13,228 bases of DNA from positions 1 to 13,228 of the forward strand of contig CALVPC010000020.1 in NCBI GenBank assembly GCA_944350405.1, in the 5' to 3' direction. The notes beneath the pieces were generated by a model. It was not told the origin of the DNA, did no database searches, and was given only the letters and a program-made list of their open reading frames with translations. Positions 5,999 through 13,228 of the stretch are shown here, piece by piece. A program made the translations under genes and the position numbers. The DNA is from an uncultured Bacilli bacterium. GTDB lineage: Bacteria > Bacillota_I > Bacilli_A > RF39 > UBA660. Position 1 is the first letter of the stretch, and the number at the start of each line of letters is the position of its first letter.

Positions 5999-6514
5999 AT
6001 GAGTAGTTTTATACCTGATGCTTATTATAAGAGTATTTTCGATGTTAATTACGATAAATTATCTAATAAAGGAATTAAAGTGCTTTTTTTTGATTTTGAT
6101 AATACGATAATAGAACATGATAGTTATAGCATAAGTGAAAAAACTAAAAAGCTTTTTAAAAAAATAAATAATAATTTTATTATATATGTAATTTCAAATA
6201 GTTTTAATTCTAAAAAATTGGATAATATTTGTAATGAACTTAAAATTCCTTGTATTAAAAGAAGTATGAAGCCTTTGGGATTTGGATATAGAAAAGTTAA
6301 ATTTAAAGGTATTAAAAATAAAGAGATTGCTATGATTGGTGATCAATTATTAACCGATATTTATGGTGCTAATAGAAGAGGATATTATTCTATTTTAGTT
6401 GATCCTTTGAAACAAAAGACAGAAGTAGTATTTACAAAGTTTAATAGGATATTTGAAAATAAGATATTTAACAATAAAGAAAATAATATAAAAAGAGGTA
6501 GTTATTATGATTAA
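5999..6514 (+). CDS. yqeG: YqeG family HAD phosphatase
   Basis: HAD hydrolase of 171 residues, the usual YqeG size; the family is related to phosphatidylglycerophosphate phosphatases, but the bacterial substrate is unsettled. Motifs seen: I, DFDNT with D32 and D34; II, the SNS at 66-68; III, K91 in SMKPLGFGYRK; IV, GDQLLTD with D115 and D120. The N-terminal FIPDAYYKSIFDV is the typical YqeG opening. No ribosome site precedes the ATG and the -10 box sits 10 nt away, so translation is probably leaderless. It overlaps yqeH by 8 bp (ATGATTAA), the classic yqeG-yqeH pair of Bacillota. The C-terminus (about 152-171) is Lys/Asn-rich and poorly conserved-looking. Confidence 0.9.
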   Translation: MSSFIPDAYYKSIFDVNYDKLSNKGIKVLFFDFDNTIIEHDSYSISEKTKKLFKKINNNFIIYVISNSFNSKKLDNICNELKIPCIKRSMKPLGFGYRKVKFKGIKNKEIAMIGDQLLTDIYGANRRGYYSILVDPLKQKTEVVFTKFNRIFENKIFNNKENNIKRGSYYD

Positions 6515-7505
6515 ATATTGTTTGGGATGTGGAGTTAGATTACAGGATAATAATAGTTTGCTTGAAGGATATACAAATGATATAAGTAAGGATTTGTGTA
6601 GGAGATGTTTTAGGCTTAAGCATTATGGCGAATATGAAATAGTTACTAAATCTAATGATGAATATTTAGAACTGATTAAAACTATAGGAAAGACGAAATC
6701 ATTAGTTTTATATGTAGTAGATTTATTATCCATTCCTAAAGATATAGATAGTATTAAGAATTATTTAATTAATAATAAAGTTATTCTTGTTTTAAATAAA
6801 AAAGATATGCTTCCTTTATCTGTATCTGATGAGAAAATATTAGATTATTTTAAAGATAGTGAAGTATTTATTGATAAGATAGTTATAAGTGCTTATAAAA
6901 ATTATAATATTGATAATTTAATGGGATTGATAAATAAATATAGAGTGTATAAAAATGTTTATGTGGTTGGTAATACTAATGCTGGTAAGAGTACTTTGAT
7001 TAATAAAATAATTGATAATTATTCTATTGATAAATCACTTATTACTATTTCTAATATGCCATCGACTACTTTAGATCAAATTAAGATTCCAATTAAGGAT
7101 TATATTTTAATAGATACTCCTGGTCTTGTTGATTCTCATAATATAGTTAATTATATTAGCCATAATGATATTAAAAAGTTATCTTCTCATAAAGAGATAA
7201 AGCCAAGGACTTATCAGATAAAGAGAGGACAAGCTTTAATAATTGAGAATTTTTTAAGAATTGATTATGTGGAGGGTGAAAGAAATAGTTTTACTGTTTT
7301 TTGTTCTAATGATATAAATATTAAAAGAATAAATGGTAAAAGGCATGACTATTTAAAAGATTTGTCATTAAAAGAAATTAATTTGAAATATCATGAGGAT
7401 ATTGTTATAAATGGTTTTGGTTTTATAAAAACTGTTTTAGAAGGAAAAGTTCATGTATATGTTGATAAGGATGTTTTGGTATTTACTAGAAAATCATTAG
7501 TGTGA
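6507..7505 (+). CDS. yqeH: Circularly permuted ribosome-assembly GTPase YqeH
   Basis: GTPase of 332 residues needed, by family knowledge, for 30S subunit assembly. The N-terminal zinc finger has C5, C8, C31 and C34. The GTPase motifs are in permuted order, G4 NKKD (97-100), G5 SA (128-129), G1 GNTNAGKST (155-163), G2 Thr in PSTT (185-188), G3 DTPG (203-206), which is diagnostic of the YqeH/YlqF/YjeQ group; the zinc finger selects YqeH. The C-terminal domain (about 215-332) is the RNA- or protein-binding part. ATG 6507 lies within the end of yqeG, with AGAGG at 6494-6498, so the two are coupled. It stops with TGA, which shows TGA is a stop here. In Bacillus aroE and yqeI come next; here an ABC-F gene does. 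Confidence 0.95.
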   Translation: MIKYCLGCGVRLQDNNSLLEGYTNDISKDLCRRCFRLKHYGEYEIVTKSNDEYLELIKTIGKTKSLVLYVVDLLSIPKDIDSIKNYLINNKVILVLNKKDMLPLSVSDEKILDYFKDSEVFIDKIVISAYKNYNIDNLMGLINKYRVYKNVYVVGNTNAGKSTLINKIIDNYSIDKSLITISNMPSTTLDQIKIPIKDYILIDTPGLVDSHNIVNYISHNDIKKLSSHKEIKPRTYQIKRGQALIIENFLRIDYVEGERNSFTVFCSNDINIKRINGKRHDYLKDLSLKEINLKYHEDIVINGFGFIKTVLEGKVHVYVDKDVLVFTRKSLV

Positions 7506-7541
7506 TGATATAAAAAAATTTAATTAGTTTAATATAAAAAG

Positions 7542-7549
7542 TTGGTGAT
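7542..7549 (+). promoter_or_regulatory. Ribosome binding site that sets the ABC-F start
   Basis: TTGGTGAT contains GGTGAT, complementary to the 16S 3' end. Longer starts at TTG 7542 or GTG 7545 would lie inside it and ATG 7548 overlaps it; ATG 7554 is 4 nt downstream. Confidence 0.65.
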
Positions 7550-7553
7550 GTTA

Positions 7554-9188
7554 ATGCAGCTAATTAATTTGTCTATGTCGTTTGGCGATGAAGAACTATT
7601 TGAAAATGTTAATTTGCAAATATCAGATAATGAAAAAGTAGGAGTAGTTGGGGTAAATGGTGCGGGTAAAACAACTTTTTTTAAACTTATTATGGGAATT
7701 GAAGAGGCAGATTCTGGGAAAATAGTTTTAGGTAATAATAGAGTGTCATGGCTTCCACAAGTTTTGGATGATAGCGTTTCTTCACTTGATATAAGTGTTT
7801 TTGATTTTTTACTATCTGGAAGACCAATTGAACGATTAAATAGAGAATTACAAGATAATTATGAAAAATTATCTTTAGAAAAAGATGAAAATAAGCAAAA
7901 GAAAATTTTTAAAATAATAGATAATTTACAAAAAAAATTAGATTATTGGGATTGTTATACTGCTGAAAATGTTTTATTAAAAATAATAGATGGTATGAAT
8001 ATTGATGATAGTATGCTTGAAAAAAAGTTAAGTGAACTTTCCGGAGGACAGAAATCAAAGGTTGCGTTTGCTAGATTATTATATTCTAAACCGGAAATTA
8101 TACTTCTTGATGAACCTACTAATCATTTAGATAAGGATACGAAAGATTATGTAATAAATTATTTAAAAAATTATAAAGGGAGTGTATTTGTAATTTCTCA
8201 CGATACTGATTTTTTAAATAAAGTTACTTGTATGACATTGTTTTTAGATAAACGTAGAAAAACTTTTGAGCTATATAATGGGAATTATGATAGATTTAAA
8301 GAGTTGTATGCCCAGCAGGAAAAAAATATACAGTTGCAAGTAGAAAGAACACAAAAAGAGGAAGAAAAACTTAAGTCTTTTATTGATAAATACGCAAATT
8401 CTTCTGGTAAAAGAAAGAAAATGGTTCAAGATAGGGAGAAAAAATTAGAAAAACTATTAAAAAATAAGATAGATGTTAGTCCTGCTTTAAAAACTGCTAA
8501 AATCGATATTACAATAAATAGAGAGAGTACTACTATTCCGCTTAAGGTTCAAAATGTGAGTTTTAAATATAATGATTATGATAAGAAAAATATTATTAAT
8601 AATTTATCTTTTAATTTATTAAAAGGAGAAAAATTTTTAATTGTTGGTAAAAATGGAGTAGGGAAATCCACTTTACTTAAACTTATTGTAGGAGAGCTTA
8701 AGCCAAATAGTGGAGAAATAGTTATAGGAAATAAAACAGATATAGGATATTACGCTCAAGAACATGAATTACTTGATAATAATAAAAGTATTATTGATAA
8801 TTTTGCTGAAGTAAATATTTCTCAATCTAAATTACGGAGTGTTTTAGGAAGATTTTTATTTTCAGGTGATGATGTTTTTAAGAAGGTTGGGATTTTATCT
8901 CCTGGTGAACGAAGTAGAGTAGCTTTAGCAAAATTATCACTTAGTGGTGCTAATTTTTTGATATTAGATGAACCTACTAATCATTTGGATCCTGAGACTC
9001 AAACAATTATAGCTGATACTTTTAAAAATTTTCCTGGTACAATGCTTGTTGTTTCTCATAATCCAGAGTTTGTAGATAATTTAGGAATAGAAAGAACATT
9101 AATTTTACCTGATGGCATAATATCATATTATGATAGAAGTTTGCCAGAATATTTTTATAAATTAAATACTAAACATAGTAGTAAATAA
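7554..9188 (+). CDS. ABC-F family ATPase, two nucleotide-binding domains
   Basis: Soluble 544-residue protein with tandem ABC domains and no membrane segment; ABC-F proteins bind the ribosomal E site and relieve stalling or give antibiotic protection. Domain 1: Walker A GVNGAGKT (33-40), signature LSGGQ (162-166), Walker B LLDEPTNHLD (184-193). Domain 2: Walker A GKNGVGKS (365-372), signature LSPGERSR (448-455), Walker B LDEPTNHLD (471-479). The linker (about 235-325) is rich in Lys/Glu and coiled-coil-like (EEEKLKSFIDKYANSSGKRKKM), the part that reaches the ribosome. The start MQLINLSMSFG fits the family opening. The gap after yqeH is 48 nt with no clear promoter or terminator, so it is probably in the yqeGH operon. 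The subfamily (YkpA-like, Uup-like or resistance type) cannot be fixed by eye; the ordinary setting favours housekeeping. Confidence 0.9.
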   Translation: MQLINLSMSFGDEELFENVNLQISDNEKVGVVGVNGAGKTTFFKLIMGIEEADSGKIVLGNNRVSWLPQVLDDSVSSLDISVFDFLLSGRPIERLNRELQDNYEKLSLEKDENKQKKIFKIIDNLQKKLDYWDCYTAENVLLKIIDGMNIDDSMLEKKLSELSGGQKSKVAFARLLYSKPEIILLDEPTNHLDKDTKDYVINYLKNYKGSVFVISHDTDFLNKVTCMTLFLDKRRKTFELYNGNYDRFKELYAQQEKNIQLQVERTQKEEEKLKSFIDKYANSSGKRKKMVQDREKKLEKLLKNKIDVSPALKTAKIDITINRESTTIPLKVQNVSFKYNDYDKKNIINNLSFNLLKGEKFLIVGKNGVGKSTLLKLIVGELKPNSGEIVIGNKTDIGYYAQEHELLDNNKSIIDNFAEVNISQSKLRSVLGRFLFSGDDVFKKVGILSPGERSRVALAKLSLSGANFLILDEPTNHLDPETQTIIADTFKNFPGTMLVVSHNPEFVDNLGIERTLILPDGIISYYDRSLPEYFYKLNTKHSSK

Positions 9189-9221
9189 TTTGGAATTAGT
9201 ATTTAAAAGTATATTATAAAT

Positions 9222-9259
9222 AAAAAAAACAAATAAGTAAGTATTTTACCTATTTGTTT
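9222..9259 (-). terminator. Terminator of the slipin gene
   Basis: AAACAAATA (9227-9235) pairs with TATTTGTTT (9251-9259). A further GTAA/TTAC (9237-9240 with 9246-9249) pairs beyond one mismatch. On the minus strand a T run (9222-9229 as A on plus) follows the hairpin, so it ends minus-strand transcription. Confidence 0.8.
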
Positions 9260-9266
9260 ATATTTT

Positions 9267-9288
9267 GAAGAACTTAAGTTCTTTTTTT
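9267..9288 (+). terminator. Terminator of the ABC-F gene
   Basis: AAGAACTT (9268-9275) and AAGTTCTT (9276-9283) form a perfect 16-bp palindrome, followed by T residues to 9288. It lies about 80 nt beyond the ABC-F stop, past the slipin terminator. Confidence 0.8.
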
Positions 9289-9301
9289 ATTTATAATTAT
9301 A

Positions 9302-10084
9302 TTATTTTTTCTCTTTTGGCTCAGGCTTTGGTGGCATAGGATGATGACCAATATTTTCAAATGCTCTTAAAACTTCGATAGGAAGAGCAAATATAATAGT
9401 GTTAGATTGATCAGATGATATGTCATTAATAGTAGATAATGTTCTTAAATGTAGAGCACCTTCTGAACTACTCATTACTTTAGCTGCTTTAGCTAGATTG
9501 TTTGAAGCTTCAACTTCTCCAATAGATTTAGTAATGACTGCTTGTTTTTCTCTTTCTGCTTCAGCAGCTTTAGCAATAACTCTTTTCATTTCTTCTGGAA
9601 GAGAAACATCTTTAAGTTCAACATTTTCTACTTTTATACCCCATGGATCTGTTGCTTCATCTATAATATTACATATTTCTGTAGAAAGTTTTTCTCTTTC
9701 ACTTAAAAGTTCATCTAATGACACAGACCCTACAACATTTCTCATTGTTGTTTGAGCAAGTTGACTTACTGCATAATAGAAGTTTTCAACTTCTAGAATA
9801 CTTTTTGAAGCATCAAATATTTTGTAATAAATTACAGCATTAATTTTAACTGATACATTATCACGAGTTATAGCATCCTGCTCTGGTACATCTACAGCTT
9901 TTGTTCTAATATCAACTTTTTTGTATGATTGAAATATTGGGATAACTAATCTCCATCCTGGTTCCATCATCTTAGTAAATTTTCCAAGTGAGAACTTAAT
10001 TCCTCTTTCATATTGATTAATCTGTTTAATTGATGCAAGAATTATCACAATTATTATAATTATGATTATATAAAAATACTCCAT
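9302..10084 (-). CDS. Slipin (stomatin/prohibitin-like SPFH protein)
   Basis: Membrane scaffold protein, 260 residues, anchored by one N-terminal segment (4-20, a run of Ile/Val) with the rest in the cytoplasm by analogy with stomatins. The SPFH domain spans about 22-190: QYERGIKFSLGKF (24-36), EPGWRLVIPI (41-50), VPEQDAITRDN (66-76) and NVELKDVSLPEEM (154-166) are typical slipin stretches. The helix AKAAEAEREKQAVITKSIGE (171-190) should drive oligomers. The C-tail is short and Pro/Lys-rich. On the minus strand AGGAGGT (10091-10097) sits 6 nt before the ATG. It is monocistronic, divergent from dnaE; no NfeD partner gene, which often accompanies slipins, is next to it. Role: membrane domain organisation, otherwise unspecified. 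Confidence 0.9.
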   Translation of the reverse strand: MEYFYIIIIIIIVIILASIKQINQYERGIKFSLGKFTKMMEPGWRLVIPIFQSYKKVDIRTKAVDVPEQDAITRDNVSVKINAVIYYKIFDASKSILEVENFYYAVSQLAQTTMRNVVGSVSLDELLSEREKLSTEICNIIDEATDPWGIKVENVELKDVSLPEEMKRVIAKAAEAEREKQAVITKSIGEVEASNNLAKAAKVMSSSEGALHLRTLSTINDISSDQSNTIIFALPIEVLRAFENIGHHPMPPKPEPKEKK

Positions 10085-10104
10085 AAAAATACCTCCTATA
10101 AATA

Positions 10105-10113
10105 ATTATAGCA
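10105..10113 (-). promoter_or_regulatory. Extended -10 promoter of the slipin gene
   Basis: On the minus strand this reads TGCTATAAT, the same extended -10 as at 95-103. The -35 position (about 10128-10133) has no good hexamer. Predicted start near 10098, a leader of about 14 nt that begins almost at the ribosome site. Confidence 0.7.
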
Positions 10114-10169
10114 TTCTTTTTATTAAAATGATATTTTTACTGTATTTTTTATAAAAAATTAATAATATA

Positions 10170-10178
10170 TGTTAAAAT
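10170..10178 (+). promoter_or_regulatory. Possible extended -10 promoter of dnaE
   Basis: TGTTAAAAT: TAAAAT at 10173-10178 with TG at 10170-10171. No clear -35; TTATAA-like sequence lies at about 10149-10154. The divergent slipin promoter is about 60 bp away in the same 115-bp spacer. Confidence 0.45.
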
Positions 10179-10185
10179 AAGTTTT

Positions 10186-10192
10186 AAGGAGG
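10186..10192 (+). promoter_or_regulatory. Ribosome binding site that sets the dnaE start
   Basis: AAGGAGG ends 1 nt before ATG 10194 but 7 nt before ATG 10200, both in the same frame. The second ATG is the better start. Confidence 0.75.
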
Positions 10193-10199
10193 TATGGAT

Positions 10200-13106
10200 A
10201 TGTATACACCATTATTTATAAAAACTGATAATAGTTTACTTTCTAGTTTAATTAAAGTAGATGATTTGATTTTAAACTTAAAGAAGAAAAATCTTACCTC
10301 TTGTGGGGTTGCAGATGATAATCTTTATGGGACTATGGAAATTGTTAGTAAATTTAAAAAAAATGGTATTAAGCCAGTAATAGGACTTGATTTAAAAGAG
10401 TTAGTTTTATATGTCAAAAATAAAGATGGATATTATAATTTAGTTAGAATAGAGACATTTAAAAATAAAAATGAACTTTCTTTTGATGTTTTAAAACAAT
10501 TTAGTGATGGTTTAATATGTGTATGTTTTAATTTAGATAATTATAATAAATATAAAGATATATATAACGATATTTATATTGGGGTTAGTAATAAGAGTGA
10601 AGAAGAATTATATAGTGATTATGATACTGTATTTTTTAATAAAACTTTATATTTAGAAAAAGTACTTTATAAATATTTACCTTATATATTTATGATTAGA
10701 GATGGAAAGACAATAAGTGATGGTTTAGATTTTGTATATCAGGATAATTATTTGTTTACAAATGAAGAAGTTATGTATAAAGTAAGTTCTAAAAGTCTTA
10801 ATAATACTTTAAAAATAAGTGATATGTGTAATATTGAGTTTAAAAAAGAACTTTTTATGCCTAAATATGATAAAGATAATCCAAAAGAATTTTTAAAGAC
10901 TTTAAGTATGAAAGGTTTATATAAACGTTTAGGTGGTAAGATAAATAAAGTATATTTAGATAGATTAAATTATGAGCTTGATATAATACTTAAAATGCAT
11001 TTTGAGAATTATTTTTTAGTAGTTTATGATTATATAAAATATGCTAAGAATAATGGTATTTTAGTAGGACCGGGAAGAGGTTCTGCGGCGGGTTCTTTGG
11101 TTTCATATTGTCTTGGTATTACTGATGTTGATCCAATTCGTTATAATCTTCTTTTTGAAAGGTTTTTAAATCCTGAAAGAGTTACTATGCCTGATATTGA
11201 TACTGATTTTCCTGATAATAGAAGAGATGAAGTAATTAGATATGTTAGAAGTAAATATGGTGATGATAATGTTGCAGGTATTATTACTTTTGGAACATTA
11301 GGAGGAAGAGCTTCTGTTAGAGATGTTGGAAGAGTTCTTAATATTGATAATAAATATATTGATTTAATATGTAAAAAAATTCCTTTTAAAGGTACTTTGA
11401 AAGAGTTAAAACATAAAGATAAAGAAATTAATGTTTTAATAGAACATGATGATAAATTGAAGCTTTTAGAGACAATTGTAAATTTAATCGAAGGTGCTAA
11501 AAGACATACTAGTATTCATGCAGCAGGAATTGTTATAAGTTATAAGCCTCTTTATGAAATACTTCCTATTAAACCTAATGATGATATTAGTGTTACTGAA
11601 TATACAATGGATTATTTAGAGGAGTTAGGACTTATAAAGATGGATTTTTTAGGTATTAGGAATTTATCTATAATAGATAATATAATACATGATATAGAAA
11701 AGTATGAAAATGTTAAAATTAATTTTAATGATATACCATTTGATGATCCAAAGGTTATGATGCTTTTTGAAAAAGGAGATACTACTGGGATATTCCAATT
11801 TGAATCTGCTGGAATGAGAAGATTTTTAAAGGATTTAAAGCCTAAAAATTTTAGTGATTTATGTGCTGCGATTGCACTTTTTAGACCTGGTCCAGCACTT
11901 AATATTCCTTCTTTTATAAAAAGAAAAGAAGGAAAAGAGAAGATTGATTATTTAGATGATGATTTAAAAGATATTTTAAGTGAAACTAATGGAATAATAG
12001 TTTATCAAGAACAAATTATGTTAATAGCTAGAGAGTTTGCAGGTTATACTTTAGCAGAGGCTGATATTTTAAGAAGAGCAATGAGTAAGAAAAAATATGA
12101 TGTTTTAAAAGCGGAAGAAGAAAGATTTATTGAGAAATCTATTAATAATGGTAAAACCCGTGAAAAGGCTAAAGAATTATTTGATCTTATTTTAGCGTTT
12201 GCAGGATATGGTTTTAATAAAAGTCATTCAGTATCTTATTCAATAGTGGCATATAAAATGGCTTATTTAAAATGTTATTATCCAAAAGAATTTTATGCTA
12301 ATCTTTTATCTGGAGTAATTGGTAGTGAAGAAAAAACTAAAGAATATCTTAATGAGGTTAAGAAATTAGGTATTAAATTTATTCCTCCGGATATTAATAA
12401 GAGTTTAAATAATAAATTTACTATTATTGATGATGTAATTGTTTTTCCTCTTGCTTCTATACGTAATGTTGGAGGAGTAATTTCTAATTATATTGTTAGT
12501 GAAAGAAAAACTTTATATAAAGATATTTATGACTTTTTTAAAAGAACAATTAGTAAAACTAATAATAAGAAAGTTATAGAATCATTAATATATGGACATG
12601 CTTTTGATAGTTTTTATAATATGAATACAATGATTAGCAATATAGATAATATTTTAAATTATGTAGAACTTTCAATAGGTATGGATGATGATTTACTTGT
12701 TAAACCTAATATAGAAGAAAAAGAAGAGTTTAGTGTAGAAGAAATATTAGATAAAGAAAAACAAGTATTTGGATTTTATTTAACTAGTCATAGAACAGAA
12801 AAGTATAAACTTAATAATAAGAATATTATGGATATTTATGATATTAATAATAATTTAAATAAAAAAGTTGAGGTTATTGTTTCTATTGATAAAATAAAAG
12901 AAATACTTACTAAGAAAAATGAGGCTATGTGTTTTTTAACTTCTTCAGATAATACAGGTTCTACTGTTTTAATAGTTTTTCCTGATTTATATAAAAATTA
13001 TAATAATTTTAAAAAAGGGGATATTATTAAGGTAAAAGGTAAAGTAGAAAAAAGATTTGATGAATATCAAATTATATGTAATGAAATAGAGGAAATAGTT
13101 GATTAA
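10200..13106 (+). CDS. dnaE: DNA polymerase III alpha subunit, DnaE type
   Basis: Replicative polymerase subunit; in low-GC Bacillota DnaE extends RNA primers for PolC. 968 residues, shorter than the roughly 1100-1160 usual. The PHP domain (1 to about 200) is shortened and degenerate: its first motif reads FIKTDNSLL where metal-binding members have HxH, and the second reads GVADDNLYG without the His of TDH, so no metal-dependent activity is expected there. The polymerase core is intact: GPGRGSAAGS (290-299), PDIDTDF with the acidic cluster (331-337), MDFLG (481-485), GIFQFES (530-536), ALFRPGP (559-565) and the GYGFNKSHSVSYS stretch (669-681). A helix-hairpin-helix region and a C-terminal OB fold (about 885-965) follow. 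There is no 3'-5' exonuclease insertion, so this is not PolC. Single-gene unit ending in a strong terminator. Confidence 0.95.
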   Translation: MYTPLFIKTDNSLLSSLIKVDDLILNLKKKNLTSCGVADDNLYGTMEIVSKFKKNGIKPVIGLDLKELVLYVKNKDGYYNLVRIETFKNKNELSFDVLKQFSDGLICVCFNLDNYNKYKDIYNDIYIGVSNKSEEELYSDYDTVFFNKTLYLEKVLYKYLPYIFMIRDGKTISDGLDFVYQDNYLFTNEEVMYKVSSKSLNNTLKISDMCNIEFKKELFMPKYDKDNPKEFLKTLSMKGLYKRLGGKINKVYLDRLNYELDIILKMHFENYFLVVYDYIKYAKNNGILVGPGRGSAAGSLVSYCLGITDVDPIRYNLLFERFLNPERVTMPDIDTDFPDNRRDEVIRYVRSKYGDDNVAGIITFGTLGGRASVRDVGRVLNIDNKYIDLICKKIPFKGTLKELKHKDKEINVLIEHDDKLKLLETIVNLIEGAKRHTSIHAAGIVISYKPLYEILPIKPNDDISVTEYTMDYLEELGLIKMDFLGIRNLSIIDNIIHDIEKYENVKINFNDIPFDDPKVMMLFEKGDTTGIFQFESAGMRRFLKDLKPKNFSDLCAAIALFRPGPALNIPSFIKRKEGKEKIDYLDDDLKDILSETNGIIVYQEQIMLIAREFAGYTLAEADILRRAMSKKKYDVLKAEEERFIEKSINNGKTREKAKELFDLILAFAGYGFNKSHSVSYSIVAYKMAYLKCYYPKEFYANLLSGVIGSEEKTKEYLNEVKKLGIKFIPPDINKSLNNKFTIIDDVIVFPLASIRNVGGVISNYIVSERKTLYKDIYDFFKRTISKTNNKKVIESLIYGHAFDSFYNMNTMISNIDNILNYVELSIGMDDDLLVKPNIEEKEEFSVEEILDKEKQVFGFYLTSHRTEKYKLNNKNIMDIYDINNNLNKKVEVIVSIDKIKEILTKKNEAMCFLTSSDNTGSTVLIVFPDLYKNYNNFKKGDIIKVKGKVEKRFDEYQIICNEIEEIVD

Positions 13107-13139
13107 AAAGATAAGTTATGTTAGAAACTTGTCTTTTTT
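13106..13139 (+). terminator. Terminator of dnaE
   Basis: AAAAGATAAGTT (13106-13117) pairs with AACTTGTCTTTT (13126-13137) with one G-U pair and an 8-nt loop. The T run 13134-13139 forms the tail. The stem starts at the last base of the stop codon. Confidence 0.85.
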
Positions 13140-13186
13140 AAATTTATAAAAAGTTCTATATAAAGAAATAAAATAGTATAGTAAGC

Positions 13187-13216
13187 TTGATTTTTATCAA
13201 AAAGAAAGGTTATAAT
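13187..13216 (+). promoter_or_regulatory. Promoter of a gene beyond the right edge
   Basis: TTGATT (13187-13192), an 18-nt spacer and TATAAT (13211-13216). Predicted start is near 13223. The -35 also lies in a small inverted repeat TTGAT/ATCAA (13187-13191, 13196-13200). Confidence 0.75.
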
Positions 13217-13228
13217 TACTATAGTAAT
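13215..13228 (+). repeat. Perfect 14-bp palindrome over the predicted transcription start
   Basis: ATTACTATAGTAAT equals its own reverse complement and covers the end of the -10 and the predicted +1 of the promoter at 13187. Its right half TATAGTAA recurs at 13177-13184, just upstream of the -35. This is the geometry of a repressor operator, though the regulator is unknown and the window ends at the last base of the palindrome. Confidence 0.45.

Noticed and set aside
7533..7538. TATAAA as -10 of a promoter for the ABC-F gene
   Set aside because: No -35 and no TGn; such strings are frequent by chance in this AT-rich DNA.
9420..9755. A 111-codon plus-strand ORF
   Set aside because: It lies wholly antisense to the slipin gene, has no ribosome site, and its residues mirror the slipin codons; it is a shadow frame.

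Overview
The window is very AT-rich (GC content well under 35% by eye) and is packed with Bacillota-type genes: a NatAB-like ABC exporter, TypA/BipA, a membrane-anchored HtrA, YqeG-YqeH, an ABC-F ATPase, a slipin and a gram-positive-style DnaE. Arginine is mostly AGA. TGG is used for Trp and TGA ends yqeH, so the code is standard and not the Mycoplasma code. Strong GGAGG-type ribosome sites and TATAAT -10 boxes are visible. I infer an uncultured, low-GC gut-type member of the Bacilli side of Bacillota; the sequence does not fix the species.

Layout. 1-133: terminator of an upstream gene, then an extended -10 promoter. 134-2027: ABC exporter operon (ATPase and permease overlapping by 8 bp), closed by a terminator. 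2129-3928: typA with its own near-consensus promoter. 3929-4414: this stretch looks empty if only ATG/GTG/TTG starts are allowed, but it holds an 84-codon thioredoxin-fold ORF that appears to start at ATA. 4415-5674: zinc-ribbon HtrA protease, preceded by two TTTCAYA direct repeats one helical turn apart. 5695-5940: a second small ORF, 81 codons, again with a strong Shine-Dalgarno and an ATA start, ending in a terminator. 5999-9188: yqeG (apparently leaderless), yqeH and an ABC-F ATPase. 9189-9301: two terminators facing each other. 9302-10084, minus strand: slipin. 10085-10199: divergent promoter region. 10200-13106: dnaE. 13107-13228: terminator, then a good promoter with a perfect 14-bp palindrome over the predicted start of transcription of the next gene.

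How the genes work together. Several act on ribosomes: TypA and YqeH are ribosome-assembly GTPases and the ABC-F protein probably acts at the ribosomal E site. HtrA is envelope quality control and the slipin is a membrane scaffold. DnaE is the lagging-strand or primer-extending replicase. There is no sign of a mobile element, CRISPR array, tRNA or rRNA.

The most unusual signal is the pair of small genes on either side of htrA. Each has a strong ribosome site and an intact reading frame, and no in-frame ATG, GTG or TTG near its 5' end. Each carries the same in-frame 12-mer ATAAAAATAAAT at the expected start. I read these as AUA-initiated (or otherwise non-canonically initiated) small proteins. 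Other points of interest are the possible CssR-like repeats at htrA, the leaderless yqeG, the degenerate short PHP domain of DnaE, and terminators folded over stop codons. Five start sites were moved downstream from the longest possible ORF on ribosome-site grounds (the permease, typA, the ABC-F gene and dnaE) or placed at ATA (the small ORFs).
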